Made by a program: the position numbers and the translations under genes
Assembly (NCBI GenBank): GCA_012295275.1
Contig: CM022675.1
Location: forward strand, 14,966,963-15,030,962
Source of the DNA: Chrysomallon squamiferum
Taxonomy: Eukaryota; Mollusca; Gastropoda; Neomphalida; Peltospiridae
Length of the DNA stretch: 64,000 nt
Direction of reading: 5' to 3'
Notes under the pieces: generated by a model
Told to the model about the DNA's origin: nothing
Database searches by the model: none
What the model saw: only the letters and a program-made list of their open reading frames with translations
Part shown: positions 12,007 to 23,644 of the stretch, one piece after another
Position numbering within the stretch: the stretch's first letter is position 1
How the letters are laid out: every line of letters starts with the position of its first letter

Positions 12007-12840
12007 CCAATGTAATAATGTACGAAATAAACATAAATAAATACTTATGAATAAAAAAAGGAAAAAAGTACAAAAAACAAACAACTGATATATTTCAATG
12101 TTTATTATGAATAGAATTAATAAAAGTGAGATTAAACTCTCGTCTTGATTAATGTTGATAGTTTTATTTCTGTCTTCATCATTTTGCAGCTCTAGTGTCC
12201 CACAGTTGGGAGGAAGACCCAGCATGCTGATTCCACATTTTCTTGTCTTGTGCTGTATTCTGCCAGTACTTGCCCAGTTCATCACTTCATCTGGAATCTT
12301 CGTGTAGATCATTTCCTTTCTGCGGTTTCCAAGTGGAGAAAAACAAACACGAAATTTGTAATCAAGAAGAAGACCCGCGAGCTTAGGGAGAGATGAAATG
12401 ATAAAACTTTCTTTTGCTTAATCAATTTACTTTTATATCCTTATAAAAAAAAAAAAAAAAATCCCATTTCTTCTAATTTATTTAATTTATGAAATAAAAA
12501 AAATCAACCAAAGAGCCAGAAAAAGAATCCAAAACAAAACAAACAGATACATTAAAGTCCTCAAAAACAAAAACCGCGGTGATAAAGAAAATACTATAAC
12601 AGACCTACTGTCAGAAACGAATTCAGTGTAAAAGTAAGCAAATGTTACCAATAAATAATCATTGCTCGTGACAGGACATGTCCTCATGTTTATATTAACA
12701 GCTGTATTATTTCAAAAAATATTACGTATGCGTGACTTTATTTAAATAATAAAGTACTCTCACGAGGTGTAATATTTTTACATCGACTCAGTCTGTTTGG
12801 AATATTTCTACACGTACTGCTTCTTGCCACTGCTATTATT
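12007..12840. other. AT-rich intergenic DNA
   Basis: One slightly complex patch at 12140-12400, and an A17 run near 12445. No gene seen. The - strand frame that ends at 11959 starts without family resemblance and reads into the AAAT repeat. Confidence 0.5.
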
Positions 12841-12859
12841 AATGATTAAGAACAGCACC

Positions 12860-13131
12860 AGAAACAAACAAACAAAAAAACAACAACAAAAATCCCCCCA
12901 AAACAACAAACAAACAAAATAAAACAAACCAAAAAAACAAACAAAAAACAACAACAACAAACAAACGAGAAATACAACAAATATTACTGTTATTATATTT
13001 ACAACTGTTTCTATTACTACTACTGCTACTACTGTTTCTATTATTACAACTGTTTCTATTACTACTACTGCTACTACTACAGCGACTTCGGATACTATTG
13101 ATATTACTACTACCACCACCATGACCACTGT

Positions 13132-13178
<47 letters not shown>

Positions 13179-13275
13179 CAAGAAGAAAACAACAGCAACA
13201 ATAACAGTAACTATTATTATTATTATTATTATTATTACTATTATTATTATTATTGCAATATTAATAGTAGTAGTA
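12860..13275. repeat. AC-rich and ACT/AAT trinucleotide array
   Basis: AAAC/CAAA-rich DNA, then imperfect TACTACTGC triplets (a near-duplicate word CTGTTTCTATTA recurs near 13005, 13032 and 13049), then pure (AAT)n at about 13133-13178 and ATT/AGT triplets. Confidence 0.85.
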
Positions 13276-13479
13276 GTAGTATTTTCACAGAATCGAAATA
13301 AACTTAAAGTAACTGCATATTAAACTTACATTAATTAGTTCACAAAAATATTAAAATGACCGACTTTTACTAAGAACAAAGAAGGAAATGTCTGAGTATT
13401 TTTTTTTGACTAGAGTTAACAAAAAGTGATTATTATAAAAGTGAGATTGTAATAATGACACATTACCATCATCGGTAAC

Positions 13480-13720
13480 TTTATCATAGTCATCAACCTC
13501 ATTAGTAATAATAATATTGACAATAACAACAACAACATATTCATCTTCGGTATTATAATAATATTGATCATCATCATCATCATCATCCTCATTATGAAAT
13601 AAATAAATAGTAATAATAATACTGAAAACAACAACAGCACTGATATAATCATCTTCATTGTCATAATAATAATGATCATCACCATCTTCATTACTATCAT
13701 CATTATGAAATAAATAAATA
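13480..13720. repeat. Imperfect CAT/AAT trinucleotide region with internal duplication
   Basis: The block ATTATGAAATAAATA preceded by ATCATC triplets occurs twice, ending near 13607 and 13719 with a spacing of about 112 bases. This suggests segmental duplication inside the triplet array. Confidence 0.6.
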
Positions 13721-13839
13721 AAATCAAACTAAATTATATTTCCCCTCACATTAATGCTAATATAAAGGAAACTATTATTGAAGCAAGGTGTTTACTTTTT
13801 GGTATTTATTAGACGTTCTCACTTGGACTGTTTTATTCC

Positions 13840-14360
13840 TGGCTGTCTGATAGATGATTAAGTCTTGTAAGTCCAGTGAGTTAATTCATCACATCTGATG
13901 TATCGTAAGATAGCTGTTCTGACAGGTAGCCATTACCGTCTCAGTGTGCCTATCTCTAATTATAAGGGGAGCAAACCGATACACAAGAACGCACATAGCG
14001 ACCCGTCACTCAGTGGACCGGATGTGAAGACGCGACACAATAGAGTGCAGGGTGCATCTGGCGAGAGGCTGGTTTCAACTACGCCGTCGTGCATCGAGTT
14101 ACCCTGGAGAAGGAACCAAATTTTTGGAGCTCCGCCCCATCAAAACAGAAAACAGCCTCCCGGGGTAGACAGCTGCCCGAGTTCTCAGCCTGACATATGT
14201 ACTGGGAAACCAAGCAGCACACATCTTTCAACGTCGTACCGCCATCTTGTATTTCGGGATGATGTCATTGTTTGCTGATTATAGCTGATCGATCTGAACT
14301 ACTTCTCCTTGCCCCTGGAAACAAATCTCACTTCTCTCAGATTTGACCTCGAAACGCTTT
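13840..14360. promoter_or_regulatory. GC-rich unique island with an unexplained 126-codon frame
   Basis: About 500 bases of complex, CpG-containing sequence between repeat deserts. On the + strand an ATG at 13898 opens 126 codons to a stop at 14278. The product (MYRKIAVLTG... to ...FRDDVIVC) is hydrophilic and resembles no family I know. GCCATCTTG at 14241-14249 is a YY1-type motif. It could be an orphan exon, a non-coding transcript or a regulatory element; the last is the safer reading because no splice-flanked structure is evident. Confidence 0.3.
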
Positions 14361-14837
14361 AACTCATTTCAGTGCTGTAAGCTATTCTAGAACTTTTGTT
14401 TATTATTATTATGGCTGTTATCAACGCCATCATTAAGTATGCCCTTTACTATGTTTTTATTATTGCAACAAAATAAAAACTATTTATTTAGATAAAATTG
14501 TCATCATACATTTTATCTAACACTAGCTATTTTTGGCCTTTCCGAAAAGAAAAAAACAATTACAAAAAACAAAAAACAACAGACAAAAACAACAACAACA
14601 AAACAAAAAAAAACAGAAAGAAAAAAACAACAATAACAAAAGTTATATTAGGCAAACATAATGGCAAAAGCGTTTTCCCTAAGTTGATCATCTGGCAGAC
14701 AGAGTCGTGCGCGATCCACTTTAGATACTAATTATTATCATCATTTATAAAAATAACATAAAACAATTTTACGATGACCATACATTCGCAATCCCTGTTA
14801 TAAGATAAACAATTAATTATATAAGAAATTAAGTTAT

Positions 14838-14840
<3 letters not shown>

Positions 14841-14933
<93 letters not shown>

Positions 14934-14956
14934 CACACACACACCCACACACACAT
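14841..14956. repeat. (CT)38 followed by CA-rich microsatellite
   Basis: Pure CT dinucleotides at 14841-14917, then (CA)n with interruptions to about 14956. Confidence 0.97.
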
Positions 14957-15159
14957 ACAGACCCAAAATAATCAGTAACATCTTTATAAATATAATCACT
15001 ACAACTCACAACAGACATAATAGTAATGCTATAAATGCAAATTTACTGTGCTAAAATTATTTTTATATTACCTTATCTGAACTTTGAGTCATTTATAATT
15101 CTACCTGTGCCATTTTTAGATTTTTCACTTTAACAAATAAAATAAATCAATGAATAATA

Positions 15160-15400
15160 ATACCATTGGTACAAAGTAAACGAAGTTAGTTTTATAACGG
15201 TATTAACGGTAACTCCGCCCACTGACGTTGTTTGTCATATCATCAGTACCCTACATCTGTGCTCACGTTATACGCCTGTTACTAGGACCGCAGGCAACGC
15301 TGACGTAATTTGTGGTTAATGATGACGTAATCAATAATGATCAAAGTTGGGACGAGAGAGAGGTGTGTTCTTGAGAGGTTGGGAAGGGGAATTAATCTTA
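15160..15400. promoter_or_regulatory. Candidate regulatory island with CRE-type and TCF-type sites
   Basis: Three TGACGT sites (15233-15240 TGACGTTG, 15301-15308 TGACGTAA, 15323-15330 TGACGTAA) of CREB/ATF/bZIP type. They are followed by TGATCAAAG at 15338-15346, the reverse of the optimal TCF/LEF word CTTTGATCA. The last two bZIP sites are 22 bases (two helical turns) apart. There is no coding frame. Confidence 0.4.
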
Positions 15401-15559
15401 GTGTATTTGTTTTATGTCCTTAGGTTGTTTGTAATTAGGTTTGCCGAATAAAGAACTTATGTTACAATGACACTGTAACAGACAATGAAAAACACAACTT
15501 ACACGTCTAAACAGCAGTTCATGTTTGTTTTTATTACACACACACACACATATATATAT

Positions 15560-15631
15560 ATATCAGTTTAACCACTATTTGTTGTTTTATTTTACTAATA
15601 AATGCATTGAAACTGAATATGTTAGGTTCTA
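15560..15631 (+). repeat. 72-base dispersed repeat, copy 2
   Basis: Near-identical to 11035-11106. It is preceded by a (CA)n(TA)n tract and followed after 13 bases by an A28 run, so it has the look of a poly(A)-tailed retroposed fragment. Confidence 0.85.
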
Positions 15632-15644
15632 CTAATTGAAAATG

Positions 15645-15672
<28 letters not shown>
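15645..15672. repeat. A28 homopolymer
   Basis: Uninterrupted run of A just downstream of repeat copy 2; possible retroposition tail. Confidence 0.9.
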
Positions 15673-15676
<4 letters not shown>

Positions 15677-16555
15677 TATAATTAGTTACCTAAATTATAT
15701 ATAAATGTAAATATTTTAATATTAATAAAAATATTTATTATTTGTTATTTATAAGGTAAAATAATCCTGCACATGACTCTTCAATATATACAAATTATTG
15801 TGTATATATTAGTATTATTCCTGTTATCATTTGTATTGACATTATGTACAGCACACAATAATTTTGTGAGTTTTACGAGAGACATATCTGGTTTGGTTTT
15901 GAGCAAAAGTCACATTTCACATCTGAGTTATATTAATATTGCATCTCTCATACACTTCTTTGAAACCCTACAGAAGAATGCTCTGTGTAGCATATGTGAA
16001 TGAGAAACCAACAAGAGTTAGGTCCCCTGCATTGGGAACCGATGGTAACCAAAACGAGCATTATTAGTGACAGCAGTAATAATACAATTATTTAACTACA
16101 TGAACAACAACAATATTGATTAAAATAACGATGATAATAACGATGATGACGATGATGATAGTGATACATCAAAAATACTGTTCATTTTTTTTCTCAAATG
16201 AACTTCCTCCAAACTGACTGAACCTCGCTTTCTTCTCCAAGTAGATCAGTTTTATATCTGTACTTCACAATACAGCTTCCAGTGCTGTTAAATCTATGTT
16301 GACACTATACACTGAAGAATAACAATGGCGTATATCCAAATTTCATCTGTCAAAAGAAACATTTTTGACATACAACAATATACACTAACATATTTACTTA
16401 TTTCATTATTACATATATAATTAGGTGACAAAGGACAAGAGACCAAGACAAATAAGAATTATAAATCATTTTAATTTAGTTACGTGTACAAAAATATGAT
16501 AATTGCTGTAAGGTATTTATATTCTTAAAGTTAGTTTATTGTTACTGTTTTTCTA
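15673..16555. other. AT-rich intergenic DNA
   Basis: No gene recognised. Short GAT-type triplets near 16128-16160. Confidence 0.5.
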
Positions 16556-16565
16556 GTTGTTATTG

Positions 16566-16597
<32 letters not shown>

Positions 16598-16622
16598 TGT
16601 GGTTTTGTTGTTGTTGTTATTT
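16566..16622. repeat. ATT/GTT microsatellite
   Basis: Pure ATT triplets, then GTT triplets. Confidence 0.9.
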
Positions 16623-16790
16623 CAATGTATATTTTTTGGTCATTGTTATCTTATAATTATTAGGTCTTGATATTTTCTTCATATTTCTTACAGCAATAAG
16701 AATAAAAATTGTAACAGTGATTATTGTCGTGTATAAACTGACATATTTTTCATGTTATTGATTATAATGTTAAGATAAAATTACTTTCAT

Positions 16791-16792
16791 AC

Positions 16793-16830
<38 letters not shown>
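16791..16830. repeat. (AC)n microsatellite
   Basis: About 20 AC units with one CG interruption. Confidence 0.92.
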
Positions 16831-16832
<2 letters not shown>

Positions 16833-16899
16833 AAACGACAGACAGAGATATGTATTATAACTTGCTTTCTATAACAGATTATGATTTCAGAATTCAAGC

Positions 16900-17235
16900 C
16901 ATGCTTAACACACACAGAGCGCTATCTTTACATTTGTGAAATAATCGCGGTATAATGACACAGTGTCAGATGTGAAGAGACAAATTACCCTAATATTCAG
17001 GGATAAGTCACAAATTGCAGGTAGATGTGCCCGGGGTTAGGGCAGGCGTAACAAAATTGATGTTATTTTCTACTGACTGTGAACAAGTGTACAAGGCACA
17101 TTATCTTCACTGGTTACAACAGTCTGGGTTAAACGAGTCGATTACCTGGCACGTGCCTACCAAATTACAGGTATGTCTTTCACAAATATAATTTACGTAT
17201 CCGACAGGTAAATTGATTTAATTTCCCAAGACGTT
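16900..17235. promoter_or_regulatory. Complex island, candidate regulatory block
   Basis: Non-repetitive, moderately GC-rich. Contains GGCACGTGCC at 17149-17158 (perfect palindromic E-box) and CAGGTA-type words at 16999, 17169 and 17205. No coding frame. Confidence 0.3.
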
Positions 17236-17339
17236 TTATTTACCTTTTGTGATATACAACTTGGTGTGGCATTCAGTAGTTTTTGTTTTATTTTATTTGT
17301 GTACATACATTATATTTTTTATACTAATGATGCTATATC

Positions 17340-17647
17340 ATGATAATGATGACAATGATGATGATTATGATTATGATAATAATAATGACAAAAACAACAG
17401 AACTACAATAACAACAACAACAATAATAAAAATAACGAAATTTGCAAAAACTAATGATAATAATAATAATAATAATGATAATAATAATAATAACAACAAC
17501 AAAATAAAAGAAAAAGAAAAAGAATGACAACAAACAACAGTAACGTCAATATCTGTAACAAGAGCAATAATTATTATAAAATTATAAAATGATGATGATG
17601 ATGACAATAATATTTTCAACCGCGGTTTAATCAGCTGCAGCAATAAC

Positions 17648-17707
<60 letters not shown>

Positions 17708-17810
17708 GAGCAACAACAACAACAAAAACATAATAATAATTATTATTAATATTGTTGTTGTTGTTGTTATTGTAGTAGTTGTTATTATTATTATTATTAT
17801 TAATTTTCAC
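17340..17810. repeat. GAT/AAT/AAC trinucleotide array
   Basis: Includes pure (AAT)n at about 17647-17706, then AAC and GTT/ATT triplets. Overlapping frames here are repeat translations. Confidence 0.92.
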
Positions 17811-18039
17811 TACTTGAAAAGTAAGATCAAAAACGTATTTCTCTGTTTGAAATATAAGTAAGTGTATTGAAACTGACGATGTATATTTTTTTTTAGGTGT
17901 TAACTTTCATAACATCTAAAACATTTTTTCATTGTATACCTGCTAGTTTACATTTTTTTTCTTTCTTTTTTTTTCTTTTCTGGATTCATTTCTACACATT
18001 GTCACTAAAATGATTAATGTTTTTCTCTCCTTTGATTTT

Positions 18040-18600
18040 TTATTTCATACTTGTGAAGCCGAACGTAGGAAAAGACATTCCTTCAGTCAAAGTGAAAGAG
18101 CAGGGAGAAACAAGAAAGTAGAGAGATGGCGAAATCAGATAACTCTAACAACATTTTGCCCTCAACATTGTGTGCTCTTTTGCAAGGAAGGCGCAAAAAG
18201 GCGCGCTGACCTGTGACGTGGGTCACATGATCTCCCCGAGGCCATAGGCGGTCATGAGATGAGATTGCCGCTTATCTGACGTGCTTATCTGTCAACCCTA
18301 CATCCCTACCTAGCCCTCCTTTGTGGAACTAAGGAAAACCGTGAGTAAGTGACTCACACAAATATACCAGCGACGCTTTTACACCCGAATTCCAGCTTTT
18401 TGATGTTGGCGTACTGAACGGCTTTCTAGTCCTTCCAACAGGCATATTGGATTTCTTTTTAGATGAGAGATAACTAAATCCCGAATTGTTCGACTGCGGG
18501 CTCTGAATACATAAAAACCCATCCATCCATTTCACTGTTTTCGTCTGAGGTATATACTTGCCATCCGTTCGCTTCATTCAGCACTCAGAGTGGTCAAATG
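18040..18600. promoter_or_regulatory. GC-rich complex island with GATA and nuclear-receptor-type sites
   Basis: At 18207-18225, TGACCT and GGGTCA half-sites are everted with seven bases between them. At 18271-18278 and 18284-18291 CTTATCTG occurs twice 13 bases apart (AGATAAG GATA sites on the - strand). CpG content is well above the flanks. Small frames on both strands match no known family. Confidence 0.4.
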
Positions 18601-19700
18601 TATTTTTAATGACCCCCTTCAGATATGTTCTTGACGGCATCTATATACAGGCTAACGCTATAATACTCATTGAGATTTTAGTAAGGAAAATCGCTTTATG
18701 ATGTAAGACGATAGTCTGAGATAGGTTTCAGGTAGACGTGTAGGCCTGTAGCTCTCAAACTGAAGTTTATTACGCCTCTGTGGTAATCTACAATATCGTT
18801 TCCAACTACATCGCCGCTTAGCAAGTCATAAAATAAACTCTGTAACGTATTATATGATAACATGTTTTAAACAACTTCAGTAAGCACACAATGATTTACT
18901 CAGAAAAAAATAATTAAACAGTCTGTCAATGTAGCTTTTTTTTTCTTTCTTTCTTTCAATACCATATTATAATTTGATTTAATTTTAATAAATAAATAAA
19001 TTTTATGTAATTTTAATTTAAATGTTTTAAAGTTCTCTCCGTCATATCTACGGGTCGCCAACATTTTATCCGAACATCCGAAAACCGAGATTTTCCGAAA
19101 ACCAAAACACTTTTTCGAGGAAGTCTGCACACCAGACTATTTAAGAATGTTTAGCTTTGTTTGATCCAGTTTATGTTTGAAGTTTTACTGTAGATTTTAC
19201 TTAAAAATAAAAACTATACAGGTAATTTTGTGGCCTATCTATCTGTTTTATTCAAATAAACTGTAGTATCATTTATTTTTTTAATTTACCTTACTCACTG
19301 TGAAAACATGTATTTACAATGCTAACTGCAGAAATGTGTCTAAATAAATGGTAATTACAAACATTCTGGCAGACTGTTCTACTATATACTTTACAAAAAT
19401 GCACTACCATTACGAAACTGGAAAAATCGAATTCCGAAGGGTTTCTTTCGGAAAAGAGATTGTCAACCTGTATTCGAATTTATTATTATCAGAAAAGTAT
19501 AACACGTGGATTTACCTATTTTATAACATTCATCCATATTTTCCAAATAATATAAGACAAGAACACATCACGAATTATACCAAAAAATACATTTCCAGTT
19601 TTATTTTTGTTTTTATTATCATTATTATTTTTATTATTAATATTTTAATTTTTTACAAAATTTCTACTTTTAAATACACAAAACCTTTTTATAATGTAAA
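18601..19700. other. AT-rich intergenic DNA
   Basis: Moderately complex at 18600-18840. No gene recognised. The 126-codon frame starting at 19348 is AT-driven and reads into a tandem repeat. Confidence 0.5.
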
Positions 19701-19703
19701 ACA

Positions 19704-19825
19704 GTATCACGTATTTTACCACCAATAACAAAATCACTTATTTTACGATGCAGAAGAACATCACAAAACATCACCAGCACAATATCATTTATTTTATTAG
19801 GACAAATATCACGTATTTAACTAAA
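19704..19825. repeat. Degenerate tandem repeat, about 25-base period
   Basis: Core ATCACGTATTTTA and variants at 19706, 19733, 19784 and 19808 (spacings 27, 51 and 24). Related ATCACAAAACATCACC sequence lies in the gap. Confidence 0.6.
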
Positions 19826-20029
19826 CACGTTACATATTTACACACATATTTTCCAAATACAACAACAAACGATATGTATTTCACACATAAAACAATATAC
19901 AAAATGTTACCATATAAAACAATACATACATCCATTATTAGTGATTTATTCACATCCCTACAAGCTCTAGTGATAGAAATAGTTATTTTTGAAATGTTTA
20001 GTAAGGTTTAAGTAGACAAAGAAAAGTCT

Positions 20030-20220
20030 ATATTTAACACAAGTACCCGTCACGTCTTTCACACGTTTTTATGTGGCATCTCATCAAGAGACATGTGACT
20101 GACACGTGCCGGGTCATTAGCAACCAATTGACGCCTCAAACTGGCAAATACACGTGACTGAGAATGAACATCTTTGTCATATCGCTAACACTTAAATGTC
20201 AGTTTTTCTCTCATCATTAT
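20030..20220. promoter_or_regulatory. Small complex block rich in CACGT words
   Basis: ACGTG/CACGT words recur: GTCACGTC, TCACACGTTT, GACACGTGCC, ACACGTGACTG between 20048 and 20160. The site GACACGTGCC resembles that at 17149. Possible E-box/bHLH cluster. Confidence 0.25.
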
Positions 20221-20325
20221 CTCCCGTTCTAAACAAATACTCGTTAAAGTATTGTTATAACACTTTCTATTTTGTTTATAAATTTAATGTTAGTTTCTTT
20301 TTTTGTTTATTGTATCGCCATGGTC

Positions 20326-20344
20326 AGTAGTAGTAGTAGTGATA

Positions 20345-20376
<32 letters not shown>
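20326..20376. repeat. AGT/ATT microsatellite
   Basis: (AGT)n followed by (ATT)n. Confidence 0.9.
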
Positions 20377-20379
<3 letters not shown>

Positions 20380-20589
20380 GGTATAAACTGACAGATTTAA
20401 ATAACATAAATAAAAAAGTTATATAAGGTATTAATGATAAAGAAGAAATTTCACTCTACTGAAGATTTCTCTGAGTTAATCTATTTTCAAACATTCAAGA
20501 GACAGGCCACGTGTCTAGTAAACTGATTGCTATTATATATGAATCAACAATTATTTACACTATCGCTGTTTCAATAAAAGCAAACATAG

Positions 20590-20960
20590 AGTTGCACGTG
20601 CTAGTTCTGACTATTATAGACTAATTTTCTAGCTGAGTACAGGTAGCAATTGAAATCCGTTAACAATACGCCAAGTACGACAAGGTGTTAATTTAAACAC
20701 GGCGCTTGACAGCAAATTACACGATGAATTACAGCATTTCATAGTAATTTAAGGGAATGTAATCCATAATAATTGCGATATGGTTAAGACTGCTGGTAGA
20801 TCTTCTATTGTGGTCGAAACGTTTATATGTTTTAAACACAGATAGGGGACAGAGATGTACTGATGGGAGTTGATGTGTAAAATAGAGGGTTTTTTTTCCT
20901 GAAATCATTTTGTCATTAATAGCTGATGACACACTACTCAGTTAGTATCGACTACCACTG
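20590..20960. promoter_or_regulatory. Complex block with clustered AATTA cores
   Basis: Within 20713-20775 there are four homeodomain-type words (AAATTACAC, GAATTACAG, GTAATTTAAG, TGTAATCC). The TAATCC word is a K50 (Otx/Pitx/Gsc)-type site. No coding frame is supported. Confidence 0.3.
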
Positions 20961-20994
20961 ATACCGTTATCACTGTAATATTATTAAAAAGTTG

Positions 20995-21087
20995 TTTTTA
21001 TTATTATTATTATTATTGTTGTTGTTGTTGTTGTTGTAATTATTGCTGAGGTTGTTATTATTATTACTGTTTTTATTGGAATTATTA

Positions 21088-21135
<48 letters not shown>

Positions 21136-21180
21136 TTGTTGTTGTTATTTTTAGTATTTATTTATTTATTTATTTATGTG
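20995..21180. repeat. ATT/GTT triplet and TTTA tetranucleotide array
   Basis: Long pure ATT tract at about 21085-21135, ending in (TTTA)n. Confidence 0.93.
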
Positions 21181-21239
21181 AAACAAATATTTAGGAATAT
21201 CTGTTTCTGCCAATCACATCACTGAGTGACACATTTTAA

Positions 21240-21760
21240 AAATATGTATTCAATGTTTACTTCGAGTACATGTGAAATGACTAAGTGAAAGCCGTGTACG
21301 ACGTTTTCACATACCTGACGTTGCTGAGTACTGAACAGTCGAGTAGACAGGCACAACGACGTCTGTTTGTTTTACCGCATACCTACCTCTGACACCATCC
21401 TCTTCTGTGACGAACCAAGCAAATTGAAGCTTTCAAGGTTCACTAATTTTTATACGATATCAGCTGAGAACGATTTTAGACTTTTATGAATGTTCAGTGA
21501 ATTTCGACAATCGTTCGATGAAGGGGGTGGGGAACACCTCCGGGGGGTCACTAAGTGCCGTAGGGTTCGCTGTGTCACCTGTCATTGTTTGTGTGAGAAT
21601 GTCAACACAATTAGAATGAGGAACTCGTGGTCAGTACATATGACGAAGTAACAATTGACGTATTGTCACCGCACACAGCAGAATAACACACTGTGTACTA
21701 CACACAGAACAGCTTCAAAGTTAAACAAGGACGTCCTCACTTAATAGTATTAATTTCTCA
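21240..21760. promoter_or_regulatory. GC-rich complex island
   Basis: About 500 bases of unique sequence with many CpGs and the G-rich stretch GAAGGGGGTGGGGAACACC near 21519-21537. It holds GTCACCTGTCA (21574-21584, E-box CACCTG). No coding frame is supported. Confidence 0.35.
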
Positions 21761-21868
21761 CAGAATTATATTAATTTTATCATTTTTCATCTGCCATTTA
21801 AAATTATTTTAACTAAAGAATAAGGAAGAAAGATACAAAATGAGACAAAAAAAGGCTAAACACACACA

Positions 21869-21960
21869 TAGATAGATAGATAGATAGATAGACAGACAGA
21901 CAAACTGAGACACAAGGATGGAAAGAGAGAAAGTCAGAGAGAGAAAGAGGGAAAGTGAGA
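21869..21960. repeat. (GATA)n / (GACA)n and GA-rich tract
   Basis: About six GATA units, then GACA units and purine-rich GAGA DNA. Confidence 0.85.
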
Positions 21961-22129
21961 CAGAGTGCCGTTTAATCTGAAACTTACACTTGCAGTTAAT
22001 TATAAAAGAAATTAATTATTTTTATTATTTTATCAAATTTACAAATAATAAAAAGTTTATTAATATCGTGCAATATTAACGAATATAAATATTTTATACG
22101 AATCTCCCAGTATTTTTATCTGCTGCATT

Positions 22130-22480
22130 TGTCTATCTTAACTTATAAATCAGCATAATTCGACACTTATCTGGTTTGTGAAAAGCGAGTTGTAATGACA
22201 TTAAGTAGTGGGAGAGACCACACTTCTTTGATCATAGTTCAGTTCTCGCCAGTCTGTTTCGCTAATAGGGGTAATTTCCCTGAACCGTGCTGTCAGAGTT
22301 ATTAAATGTCAATTATGGTGGCCAAACAATTTTCATTCTGTCATTTCTGTCATGCAAAAATGAACACGTGATTCTGACAAGCTATTTCACGCCGGAATTT
22401 ACTTAGTACTCGCCTGCAGGAAAATATCGTCGCATTCACACTTTACGTGTGCAGATCCGGAGTTTTCACTTGACCTCAAG
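22130..22480. promoter_or_regulatory. Complex island with TCF, homeodomain and octamer-like sites
   Basis: CTTTGATCA at 22226-22234 is the optimal TCF/LEF word. GTCAATTATGGTGGCC lies near 22308-22323 and ATGCAAAA near 22354. Non-repetitive, no coding frame. Confidence 0.38.
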
Positions 22481-22815
22481 TCGCAAAAAAAAAAAAAATC
22501 CTTCTTCAAAATAAAAGAAACCCGCAAGTAAAAACTGACCACGTATATACGCTGACAGAGATTTCTTTATTTTACTTTGCACATTGTTTCTGATTCAGCA
22601 AGAATTATAATATCATAAGCAACTAGTGAATAATAATAATAATAACAAAAAAAAAAATCAATAACAAAAAATCTAATAAAAATAAATAAATAAATAAATA
22701 ACAACAAAAAAACAACAGCAAAAAAAACAGAAACAAAGATAAACACATGACAAAACCAAACAAAAAACAACGATAATAATAATAATAATAATAATAAAAA
22801 TAATAATAAAAAGTA
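22481..22815. repeat. A-rich, AAAT and AAT repeats
   Basis: A13 run, (AAAT)n and (AAT)n tracts. The - strand frame here is repeat-derived. Confidence 0.8.
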
Positions 22816-23059
22816 TTAAAACCGAATAAAAGGTAATCGCAACTATGGAATATTTAGTTCTTTTTATTAGTTTAGTATTTGAAAAATAAAATATCTATTT
22901 AATAAATCATCTTAAAACAATTCAAACTGAAGACTGGTTACTGTCACGTTATCATTTTATAAGAAAAAAAGACTGAAGCAGTGAATATATCAAATAAATT
23001 ACACAAGTATTATTTATATTATTTTCCCAAACATGTTCTGTAGAATTAACTCTATTTGT

Positions 23060-23350
23060 TGTGTTATGCTATATTGTATTGTATTGTATTAAATTATTTT
23101 AAAATATATTATTATATTATATTATACTTTTTATGTTATATTATATTATATTATATTACATTGTATTAAAATATATTATTTTATATTATATTAAACTGTA
23201 TTAAATATATTATTATATTGTTTTATCATTAAATCATATATATATATAATTATATTATATTATTTTATTTTATATTATATTATGCACTGCATTGCTTTAC
23301 ATCAGATCACATCATATCACACAATATTATATTATATTACAGTACACTAA
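23060..23350. repeat. Degenerate TATTA/ATATT pentanucleotide repeat
   Basis: About 290 bases of TATTATATTATATT-like sequence with drifting units (TTGTATTG, TTATATTA, CATCATATCA). Confidence 0.75.
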
Positions 23351-23602
23351 CCTACGCAATATTCTACATGACATAAAACACTTATATTTATATATTGACA
23401 GAATGATATGATGCGTTGTGTTATAAATTATGATGTTATCAAAGCAAAACTATTTTAAATGACACAGCTTTAATATATGTTTTAACTTAATTACAAAGTG
23501 AGACCCAAATCAGCTTATAAAAATGATGGGCATTGTCGGAACGGGATAAATAATACAAAACAAAATAAAATTGAATAAAATGCATATTGAAAAAGAAAAC
23601 AA

Positions 23603-23644
<42 letters not shown>

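Noticed and set aside
12839-13201. Tyr/Ser/Asn-rich 120-codon - strand frame
   Set aside because: Reads through triplet repeats; no complex protein sequence.
14728-15054. Ser/Leu and Arg/Glu repeat frames
   Set aside because: Translations of the (CT)38 tract.
19348-20011. Two successive AT-rich + frames (126 and 87 codons)
   Set aside because: Composition is driven by AT content, and they overlap a degenerate tandem repeat; no known domain.
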